This document shows, piece after piece, positions 40,375 through 51,400 of a stretch of DNA of 64,000 bases. The stretch is taken from contig JALDNG010000041.1 of the NCBI GenBank assembly GCA_024349245.1, positions 4,231,501 to 4,295,500 of the forward strand. Reading direction: 5' to 3'. The DNA comes from Neodontobutis hainanensis. Its lineage: Eukaryota > Chordata > Actinopteri > Gobiiformes > Odontobutidae. Position numbers and translations under genes: made by a program. The notes under the pieces were generated by a model. It ran no database searches, was not told the DNA's origin, and was given only the letters and a program-made list of their open reading frames with translations. Each line of letters opens with the position of its first letter. Position 1 is the first letter of the stretch.

Positions 40375-43300
40375 CTAGTACTTTTGGCTCTTCATGTGTA
40401 GTGTAAGTGTTGCTCTTGACCCAACAATTTCTTGTAGTTTAGGCGAGTGTCCTGGGCGGGACGTAATGAGCGCCCTGCATCCCCTTCTGTCAAACAAAAA
40501 CCTCTGCAGCGACTCGTCGAAAACCGCGTTTCCCTCTTTGTACCCATCCACAATCAACAATGTTCCACTGTTCGAAATAGTCCTAAAGTCGTTCTCTATT
40601 GAAAGTCTGTTCGTGGAAGACAGTTGTGTGGCTATTTCATGAAGCAGGTCCCCCGTCACACTGCTGCCGTCGACATAAACAATGAGCTGAAGGTGGCTGA
40701 GATCCAGGTGTTTAGAGGCAGGTTGTGTGGACGGATGAGCCCAAGAAAAAATCAAAGTGTGAGCTAAAGTTGTCTTCCCACTTCCTTCGGGTCCCTCAAG
40801 TAAGAGCACTTCTCCTTCAGCTGGTGATAAATCTTCAATGTTTAGTTGCTGGCCATCACTGAAAAAAGCAAGATTTAAAGTGTTTATTATAAGAAAATAG
40901 CAAGACTTTGAAAATATGCTTTTGAATATAAATTTATAAGGTCATTATTTAAACGTTATATAAAGAATCCCCCCAAAAAGGGTAAAAAATAATAATAATA
41001 ATAATAAAAAGCAATTTATATATAGGCTATATATTTTTTTCCTAATCAGTGTGACTTTATATAGAAGAAATATTAATTTTGGAAATATAAAAGTACCCTA
41101 TCAGTGGGACTAATAGTGAACCCTGTGGTACGCCACATTAGTACACATTCGTTAATACAACTTGTGGTTGTCTAAAATAATATAGGGGAAAAATGCTCAA
41201 CCTTAAAACCTTTGTACTTTCCATATTTTCATTTTCCAAGTTTTTTTAAACTGCTCAGACAGAAAAAACAAAAACACAAATGAGAACTTTTCCTGACTTA
41301 CTTGTTGTAGAGCGTCCAGCACAGCTCATCTACATCCTGGTTTCTGCCCCCGGTGCTGATCCATTCAGAATACTGGTCTTTTAGTAAAGTCTTCAGACAA
41401 TCATTATTGGTGGCTAGAATTAAAAAAGGTAAATATATTAATATCCATGGTATAGTATACAATTGTTTTTTTTGTTTTTTTACTGAAAGAACTTACATTC
41501 ATTTATTCTAGTCCGTTCCTCAGTAATTATTGCATTCTTTTGATTCCCTGCAAAAAAAAATGCACTATTATTACCAAAATAATGTCAAAATGAAACATTT
41601 ACAAGTTGTATTTTAAGGGGGGTTTGCTTGAATCATCTCAGACATCATCTCAGATTTCAGGAAATTGTGTCATCATCATGTGATTAGTATCAATATATGA
41701 CACAAAGGTTGATCAAGTCCCAAATCGAGACAAAGCAAGTTTGTTAGTCATTTACAAAAGAAATATTAGTCAAAGACAGAACATGCCCCAGTGGGTAATG
41801 GTTTTGAGTAATGTATCACATATTCTTTTGAGAGGCACTGGGGACACTCACCTACAGGGAATGTAAAGACCCTCCCCAGACTGTCTGCAAGCAGGTTCCT
41901 GGTGCTGGCAGTGCTCGACACTAGAATTAGAAAAAACATTCCCATGAATTCAATTCTTCCAATATTGAGTAAGGCTGGTTGTCTTATTGATTTTTCAGTG
42001 TCATACACATACTATTGAAATGATGGGCGTGTTTTGGGGATTCTTTAAACATTGTCTTAAAGTGAAAGACTACACATACATTTATAAACAGTCAAATTCC
42101 CCTCCTGCAGGTGACTGGTTGTTTCCAAACTAAGTTGTTATCAGCAAGCAGTCATTCTTACCAATCAACAAAAGTCCCCAGAGAACATACATCATGCATA
42201 TTACTTCCTCTTTTCAATGCCAGGCTCACTTGTGCCGTATATCATAAAAGCAAATGACATAAGATATGATGCAGCGTTGTTTGAATGCACATCAAACGAG
42301 AAAAAATACAATTGAAATGTTTAGTGCAAAAAAATGGAAGCACCAGTGATAAGCTCCAGTGCAGCTACTTAGAGGATTATCAGGTATTTCAAATGAGTAA
42401 TGTCATGTTATGAATAACTAGGAAACACTGAAACACCTTGGTTAAATGGAAACAACTGCTGAGTCACCGCTTGTGTTTCTTTGCGCGTGGATGAACGTCA
42501 GTAACCCCGCCCACTAACTAAAATGCAGGTCATCTGAATCACTTTTCAATTAATTGACCATACTACCCATAAAAATGACTTTTGGAGACTAGGTGTAAAC
42601 AAAGATTTACCTTTTCGTCGGCATTTGACCACTACAACAATAATGATGATCGCGGCCAGAGTCACAGCTAGGCACAAAAGCACAATGGCAGTGTTGTTTT
42701 TTGCTACAGCCATTGAGATGTCCTCTGTAAAACAGCCAAACAGAGAACAGATTAGCATGACTTAGTTCCTTTTCTTTCAACAATATTACACAATTGAGTT
42801 TAAACTTGTGACCACAGTGGAAAGAACCAAATACACTACAGTCAGGTTGTTTACATTTTCTTTACACACCTTGTCTTTAGCTACAATATGGGGTACACAG
42901 TTTATCTTTTTTCCATTTATGCAAAAAGGTCACATGTTTCAACACTTTTGTGACAAAACTCTCATATAGCACGGAACAAATCAAACCCACACACAACCTA
43001 CAGACTAAATCTGTATAGCTGTAATTTGCAGTTGATGTTTTATGTGGGTTGATAAAATGTTGTTGGTACCGGATGTTGTAGGTGAAATGATTTCCCAGTT
43101 TTTTGTGCAAACAAAGCCTTTACAGTTTAAATAGAGATATCGTTGGCAGCTAAATCAAAGCAACGTTTACCTGGAATATAAAATGTTGCATTTTGGCCGT
43201 TGAAATTACAGGTGTAGTTGTTTTTGTCAGACAATGTGACGTTTATCTGGCTGGTGATTTTAAAAAGCTGGTCTGCAGTATTAACATCAGTTGTGTAGGG

Positions 43301-45132
43301 TTGTATTGTGCGGTGGTGTCCGTCCTGCCACGTGACTGACGGCTTTGGGTATCCCTCGGACTGGCATGTCAGCAGCACCTCACCCCTTTTGGGAAATGTC
43401 TTTGCGCTTTTGTCAATGCTTTTAAAAGGAGCTGTGTGCAAACAGGGCAAACAAAAGTACTGTAAGCACAATGATTAACAGCTTTACAGTAATGTGATAA
43501 GGGAAGCCAATATCATTTACCAATTTCAGTCATAAACAGTTTTATTTTTAGCATGGTGGTGCCAGAAAATGATGAATCCATATCACATTCGCTAAGCCGT
43601 GTTAAACTGATGACTGTGCATGAGAATAGAAACTGCAGTTTGTAGGAGCCCTCTTTTTAGCACTGACAAATGAGTATCTAGTTTTTATGGTTATGGTTTG
43701 ATGGTTATGGTTTCAAATTGTTAAATACAAGATAGCGATATGACCAAGAGGACAGCATTTGGCAGGGGTAGGTTGAGTTTGCTCACTACTTGTATCTGAA
43801 CTATGAAATCTAACCATCAGCCATCCAGGACATCTTGATAAAAGCTCTAGAGATATAAGCTCATCTCTCGTAGCAGTTGACATCAGTACTGACAAAGTCT
43901 CTTGGAGAAGAGACAAAACATCTTCAGGTGTGAATGTTTGTGATTGTAGTCAAATGGAAGCATCATGTTGACAGACACCACCACTGAAATAAAACATCCA
44001 AATGTCTTGTTGTGTTGCATTATGGCTCCAAAATTGTACTCACCAAAAACTGACAAAGTTATGGGTTTGTAATCAGCTCCGGCCCCAGTTTGCACAAAAC
44101 ACTGATAGGTTCCACTATCATTAATCCTGAGTCTGGACACCTGTGACATTAACGGTACAATGTTAATCAAAATCCATTTTAGAAGCTTTCCAATAAAAAA
44201 AAACTTTCTTTAAAAAACAGTGGAAGAGAGTACATAAGGTATTGGCCAAATATCGCAAATAAAACTGGATAACAAGTTTTTATCTAACATTAAATCAAGC
44301 AGACTTTCTGTATCAGCTGACCTTGTAAGTATCAACGGACGGAAAAGGACATTAGATCATTTAGAGCTAACAGTAACAGGCAATGAAAGACTTTTTTGTT
44401 TGTGACTATAGCTAAGAACATATGTACAACAAAACAAAAATCTGGCATGAGTGATGTCATGCCTGTTGGGAAAGTGACACATATTTGGCATGTCTGATCA
44501 AGATGCCCGACGGGATTATCAACTGGAATCAGGTTTTGTCCTGGAAGTCATTCAGCAGGAAAACCCAATCTCTTGATTTCCAGTTGACCCAAAAAAGTGA
44601 ACAAGTCAGTGCCAGTAATAACCTTAAGTTTGGCCCAGCCTGTCTGCAGCTCATCTTCCAGAAGACTCGCTCTACCCTGGTAGGCTGGATCCTGGGAGGT
44701 CAAGTCCTCCTTTCCTTTTTCCATCCGGTACACCTCCAGAACCTGTGAGCCTGCGATCCAGTGCCAGGTCACTTTGATGGCAGAAGGAGCAGAAGTTGGC
44801 AGTGGTTGAAAACTGCACCCCATCACAACGTCTCCTCCAAACTCTGCCGTGTAAGTGCTTTTATCCACCTCAACAGTAAATAACCCTGGTTGTAAAAAAA
44901 CACATAAATAAAAATTAAAAACTGCTGTTATTGTGAATGTAGCTTAAAGTAACATTGACATTCTAACTAGAACCATTAAGGACCCTGAGACTTGTAAATG
45001 TGTCCACCCAGAAAAACAAAAAGATTTAAGGTTGCCTCCAGAACTTATGGTTTTGATTAAATCAGTCATATACGCACCTGAAAGAGATGCTGGAAAGATG
45101 AGTTGTAGGACTAACAGTAAGATCCAGTCCAT
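40375..45132 (-). CDS. PD-L1-like membrane Ig ligand fused to a cytoplasmic NACHT NTPase (complete)
   Basis: Nine minus-strand exons with GT-AG borders and matching phases give 501 residues: 45078-45132, 44623-44885, 44044-44140, 43171-43431, 42611-42724, 41852-41920, 41497-41547, 41302-41413, 40375-40858. Residues 1-19 are a signal peptide (MDWILLLVLQLIFPASLSG). The IgV domain (to about 138) starts FTVEVDKSTYTAEFGGD and ends DSGTYQCFVQTGAGADYK, close to human PD-L1 FTV and GGADYK. The IgC domain (139-225) has LLTCQSEGYPKPSVTW, NYTCNF and three N-glycosylation sites. The membrane segment is about 238-259, followed by KCRRK. A linker of about 95 residues leads to a NACHT-type domain: Walker A GPEGSGKTT (363-371), Walker B LLIVDGYKE (441-449) and sensor-1-like ALITSRPG (470-477). 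It lacks winged-helix and LRR regions. Synteny with plgrkt, relaxin and jak2 marks it as the CD274/PDCD1LG2 locus. The NACHT fusion is not part of mammalian PD-L1. The exon chain is inferred by eye without transcript evidence. Confidence 0.85.
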
Positions 45133-48100
45133 TGAGAGCTGAGAAAAAAGTTTTTTAAAAGTCAGACTTCCTTGAAACAACAACACTGATAAAACCCTAT
45201 CTAAGGCACAAAAACACATCAGGGTACAAGCATGAGTCAGCTTTTAACCTAACATAAACTCCTTCCTCGTGTATTATCGGTCAAGATACTGGATAAAAAA
45301 AAATAACAAATAGAAAAAAAATAACTATTGATTGCACTATTTAGTCAACGTAATGTCTGAAATTATAAGCTGCAACACACGCACACTAAGAATACAAAAT
45401 CAATTTAATATATTCTTGTTTTTAATGTCTCATCTAAAAAATTTTGAAAGTTACGAACATAAATAACATTAATAAATAAAGTAGGCTAGTGCTCGATCAA
45501 TAGATTATAGTCTGTGAAAACTACAAACAGAAAAACACTGCAAAAAAAATAGAGTTTTAGTAAATAATAATATACCTTGTAGTGAGTAGCTTTTCATCAA
45601 TTGTTTCCTTGACGCTATCCTCTGACTGACTGCGCTGCCTCCGCGGAGGGTTGTCTTTATTAAGCCAATGCTGGGTTTTTTTTCCTCTTCTCTCTATGTG
45701 CCTCTTCCCGCCACTGGGGGCCAAATGTGAGTGAGCTCAGACTTTCATTACGCTGCACGGAAGCGCCGCGTGTGGCTTACCGTAAGGATAAAGGGCCATA
45801 TACACGCAGTTGTAAAGCGATTGTGCTCCGTCAGTGATTTTGTGTTCCGTATGTCTGGGTGTGTCACAAAACGTCGTTTCTAATAAAAAAAAAAAAAAAA
45901 CTATCAAGACGAAGACATTGACCACGTCTCAAAGCAGCTCTGACATGACACAATTAACTTCATATAAAAGGAAAATGTGTAGCCTACGTTATAAAACATA
46001 TACAAAAATAAACTGACTCATGAGTGTTTGCATAAATCTAAAACATTATCTATGAGTAGCATAAACAACTAAAGAGGATAATGACAGCACAACGCTAACA
46101 AGGGAATGATTACACGACAAATTACAGCTGCAACTTTAAAGCTGCAATAGGTAAAACCATTAGAGCAAAGAATCCTATAAAGAGAGGGAACTGAAGCCAA
46201 AATATGAAATAACAAAACAAATACAATAAACTGATTGTCTAAAAAACTCAAATCCATAGGCTGTTTAGGGAAGCTGTGGTTGATATACAGTAGGCTATAG
46301 GCACAAACGTTGTATTATGCTCTCATAGCCTACAGCTACACAGCACAGTACAACATCATGTGCTTTCTTTTTTCTGACACCTGACAAGGAGCAAGTTTTT
46401 CTCCTTTTTAGTCATTGGCCATGGGAAACGAACATCTGGATTTTTGAAATGCTAAAACGTTCTCAGGAAGCTCTGCTGGGAGAGTTTGAGGGATGTTTGA
46501 TTGTCATTGTACAACGTGGGCCCTTGTCGAAAGAAAAAAGTTTCAAATAAGAAAACATTCAGAAGAGTCCATTCGTCATTCATTATAGGCTCGTTATTTT
46601 CTAATATGGAGTTGCGCGGGGTTTCCGAAAAAAATCCTTGAATGACACATTGCTTCCTGGTAGTTGACGTCTGTTTGTGTCTGTGGAAATCACACAAAAG
46701 AAACTAAAACAAAACATATGACATGTGCTTTTTATTTAAAGTTCCATTGTCAACGCTAAGTTATTGTTATTATCATTGTCCACTGTTATGCCAGACATTA
46801 CAGACGCAAATATACTCTAGGCTACTACTTTACATTGATTATAGGGCATAATGCTTGAAACATTACTTTCACTTTCAATTAAAAAAAAACAGCTTGAAAT
46901 ACAATCTTTCACATTTAAGCACAAGCCTTAGCTTAGCTGCTTTCATTTCGTTCATTATACAGGAAATGACTAAACAAAAACACTAAAGTTAATCAGGCCT
47001 GACTCACATTTTTACATAAAGTTTTACATAAAGTTTCTGTTCTTCCGCATACAAGACAAGAAACAAAAACCCATGCAGAAAACACAGAAACACTTCTACA
47101 CAGAAAGAGGACCTCCAGGACTATGATTGCTCAATATCCTGTTATATGTTAGGCAACAATGAAACTGATAAAGTGAACTGTATGAAGGCGATTGCAGTAA
47201 ACTACTGTCTGTGGAGGTCAGCAGTCCGCGAGGCACATTTTATCGCTTGTTGAAATTATTGTCACCTCAGTCTCAACGTTTACACATACACAGGCTATAC
47301 TTGAGTACACTTTCCCCAACGGCCAAAAGAGGGAGCTATCACCCAATTCACCCTTAACGGGTTAGTCTGTGTGTCCCAAAAGCTATTAATACTACATTAT
47401 AATTAATTATATTCACATTCACACACCAAATGCAGTAGTGAAGGATTAATCAGAGGAGATAATGCTTAATAACCTAACCAAACATTTAATCTTAGGTTAG
47501 AAAGATGTCTGTGAAAGATAAACTGAGTTAAGCAAAAGCATCTGGACCGGGATCACCTTGAAATCAGATGCTTTTAGTTAAACCTTTTTTTCTCCTTTGG
47601 TTAGAAAATATTTATTTACTTATCGCAGTAGCGTTGAGAAAACAGCAGGTGGCAGTATTGGCTATTCAAGGTGGTGTACGTTCTCCAATAAACTCAACGA
47701 ATAAATGCAGCGGCAGTGTGCGTGCTTTTAATTTGGCAGAGACGTCCTTGAATCCTGTTTACTTCTGTTTGTATAATATTAGTTCGGGTACATTCTCAGC
47801 TCTATAGCGTTGGTATGTAACCGTTTTTGTTTAAGCTAGCGTTAACCTTATGCTAGCTATGGCCATGGCTAAAAACGTTACAAATGTAGGTAACGTAGTA
47901 GTTTTAGAGTTTTATGGTTAATCCTAGCTCAAGATATCAAAATTAATACCTTGTAGTTATACGTTTTGCTATAACCTAACATAGCAAACAAAAAGTATTG
48001 TAATGGTTATGAAAACGACAAAATGCACGTGTTGTAAGTGGTTAGGTTATAGTCAATAGAGGGAAAGAAAATTGTAACTGCATCTCCAACTGACCAGATA

Positions 48101-48402
48101 CACTTTTATAATCAACTAATTAATACAGTCCTTAAAACATCAGGTTAATATTCGCATATAAACTCTCTGTTTGTGCTATGTACTAATCTCTATTCTAATA
48201 TTAATGCCTACAATAAATTGCTGTATAAATAACAAATAAACAACTGTTTACTAAGTGATACAAACATACAACAATCTCAAATGTGGGACTTACTGAGGGA
48301 CCAATTTGTAATTTTGCTCATCATGAATAGTTGTTTTTAATCGATGAATCTAAGGCTTTAATATTGATTGTTGTGTCTTCAGGTCATCAGCATTAAGTCA
48401 CC
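45133..48402. promoter_or_regulatory. Divergent promoter region, PD-L1-like gene (-) and plgrkt (+)
   Basis: Both genes have an acceptor-like AG before the first coding exon, so each should have a non-coding first exon here. On the minus strand a donor (CTACAAG followed by GTATAT) at about 45578 fits a PD-L1-side leader exon starting in the GC-richer stretch 45600-45780. On the plus strand a donor GCGTTG/GTATGT at about 47811 fits a plgrkt leader exon. The segment between is AT-rich and holds the IRF-type site listed separately. I see no further gene. Confidence 0.45.
46865..46876 (-). promoter_or_regulatory. IRF/ISRE-type element (GAAAGTGAAAGT)
   Basis: The minus strand reads GAAAGTGAAAGT, a perfect match to the IRF1/IRF2 element consensus. 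It lies about 1.2 kb upstream of the likely leader exon of the PD-L1-like gene and within the same divergent region as plgrkt. In mammals CD274 is induced by interferon-gamma through IRF1. Function here is inferred from the motif and position only. Confidence 0.45.
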
Positions 48403-51400
48403 ATGGGGTTTCTACTGTCTAAATCCATGGATGCAAACTTTCAAAAGCAACAGGAATTCATGCTTCACAACTCACGGTTACAGGTGAGGTATATATTTAC
48501 CTGTCGGATCAACGAGTCACCACAATAACTAATATCGAAATCTAATGTGCACAGTGTGTTACATTTAAGACTAAAGTAATAAGAGCAATGCTAAAAGGTT
48601 AGGCTCTACCCCCGTGACACTTAAAGAGTAAGTGGTAAAAAAAAAATGTAATGTAATAAGGTTTGTGTATGTTTTGAAGAATATAATATAAGTGGTCAAA
48701 GATAAATTAATGGATATATTCATTCCAACACGCAGAACTCTTTTGATTGTTGTATGTTTAGAGTGAATGAAAAGACAATATAAGAACTGCTATCTCTCCT
48801 TCAGGCTGTAAATGTGCATACTGCTGGGCATTATTTAAAATGTAAGACATGAGAATGTCTCCTTTAGTTGTTAAATGTCTTCAATGAAAAAAGCTTGAGC
48901 TTTACTCATCACATTTTACTCCAGCCTTTATTGTTCTCATTTTGTTCTTTGTTGTTTTTTTCCATTCAAATAACACTGTGTTGTTTTCCCCCCTCCTCCT
49001 CTTTGGAGCCACTTAATTGTGATTTATTTGTGCCTTGTAGCTGCTGAGCAGCAGCTGGGATGTGTGACTGCCATAACACCAATTACATTATCCAACTTAC
49101 CAAGAAGTTTACATGTTTTTTATTCCTTAATTTCCTTCCTGGTGCCAGCTGTATAGGACATTATGAGTATCAGTCTACTCCGATAGCAAACATTTGTGTT
49201 GTTTTTAATAAGATGGTGATGAGGATTCACAAGCAACTTTAAAAAGCCCAAGAATTACGCACTTGTAAGCACTACAGTCTTCTGTGCCGGTCCCAAGACT
49301 GGGTAAATGGATAGGGTTGTGTCAAGAAGGACATCCGGTGTAAAAACAATGAAAAGCTACTCATGCAGATCTCTCTGCTGTGAAGACCCTTCTCCCTGAA
49401 GGGAGAAGTCGAAAGGCACTTAAGATTGTACTCGAATCAGTTTTTTTTTTTTATTTCATCAGAGGATTAGAATAATACAAACTTTTTTCCTAAGGTTTGT
49501 GTATGCATATGTACGTATTCGATTGTAACAATGAATATTTATATTTCCTATTTCATTTGACATGACCATTTGAAATGAATACATTCAACCATCACTATTT
49601 AAAGACATCTGAGGCACCACTCCCCTTTCATTAAGATGTCAAAGATGATTACTTGCAAATGTTTCCAAGTGACACCAGTCATTACCAGACTTAATTGTCA
49701 CCACTGGCTATTGTGTTGAATCACAGGACCCATCTTATACACTTGACTGCAATGAATATGCCAACATGACACTCAAGTAATAATGGAAGCTCATGAGACA
49801 TACACATTGACATCACACAGAACAAGACCGAATTAATAAAAGATACATTAGTGATTTATTTCTATGTTACATGAACAATTTCAATGAATGAATAATTATT
49901 AATCACAGTTCACTTGTCATACTTGGACATAAATTGGACATCAGTTGCTTATCAGTGTTTGACACACATGTGCATTGATGTTATGTTGAATCTGTATACG
50001 TTTTAGATTTCTTTAGTTTACATAACAGCACTGTGGCAGGTCAGTTTAATTGAGATTTATTTATTTCCATACCACAGTCCGCTCTACTGTTTACAAATGA
50101 GACCATTTGGCCGTTTCTTCTGTTTTCTTTTTAAGATGCCTTGTGCGTAAGGTGTGTTATAGTTGTGCCCATAAGTTTACCCTGGCAGAATTTGTGATTG
50201 TTTGGCCATTTTTAGAGAATATGAATAACACAAATACCTTATTTTCACTCATAGTTAGTTTTTGGGTAAAGCAAATTGTGTTTACTCTTTTAAAATCATA
50301 ATGACAACAGAAACTACCCAAATGACCCACATAAAAAGTTTACATACCCTGGTGACTTTTGCCCTGATAACATTCACAAAGGTGACACAAACAGGTTTGA
50401 ATGGCTACTAAAGGTAACTATCCTCACCTGTGACTTGTTTGCTTGTAATCAGTGTGTGTGTATTTAAAAGGTCAGTGAGTTTCTGGGCTCCTGACAGACC
50501 CTTGACTCTCTCATCCAGTGCTGCACTGACTTTTCTGTATTCTTAGTCATGGGGAAAGCAAAAGAAAAGTCAAAGGATCAGTGGGAAAAGGTAATTGAAC
50601 TGTATAAAACAGGAAAGGGATGTAAAAAAATATCAGCAGTGTTCAAACTGTAATAAATTATTGCAAAATGAAAAGGTCAAGTAGACCAACAAAAATTTCA
50701 GGAAAATTGTTCGGGATGCAAAGAAAAATCCACAAATAACTTCAGCTGAAATACAAGACTCTTTGAAAAAAGTAGTGTGGCTCTTTCAAGATGGACAATA
50801 GGGAGGCACTTGAGGAAACGTTACATTTGGAGATGAGTCAACAAGGCCTATGATGAAAGATACACCATTCTTACTGTGAAACATGGAGGTGGAACTGATG
50901 TTTTGGAGATGTGTGAGCTACAAAGGCACAGGAAAAGCTAAATGCAGAATTTTATCAGGAAATACTGGAGGAAAATTTGCACTCATCAGACCGGAAGCTG
51001 CACATGGGATGTACTAGGACGTTCCAACATGACAACAATCCAAAGCACAAGGCCAAGTCGACCTGTCATTGGCTACAGCAGCATAAAGTGAAGGTTCTGG
51101 ACTGGCCTCAGTTTCCTGACCTCAGTATCACTGAGCCACTCTGGAGAGATCTCAAACGTGCAGTTCATGCAGGACAGCCCAAGAATTTACAGGAACTGGA
51201 GGCTTTTTGCCAAAAAGAATGGACATCTTTACCATCTGAGAAAATAAAAAGAGCCTCATCCACAACTACCACAAAATACTTCAAGCTGTCATTGACGTTA
51301 AAGGTGGCAATACACAGTATTAAGAACTGTGGTATGTAAACTTTTGATCAGGGTCATTTGGGTAGTTTCTGTTGTCATTATGATTTAAAAAAAGTTGTTT

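Noticed and set aside
43713..44170. Possible extra Ig exon between the IgV and IgC exons of the PD-L1-like gene
   Set aside because: The ORFs beyond the 44044-44140 exon show no Ig features, and the splice phases already match without an extra exon.
46069..46257. Hydrophobic minus-strand ORF in the divergent promoter region
   Set aside because: No family resemblance and low-complexity AT-rich sequence; an unrelated open frame is expected at this length.
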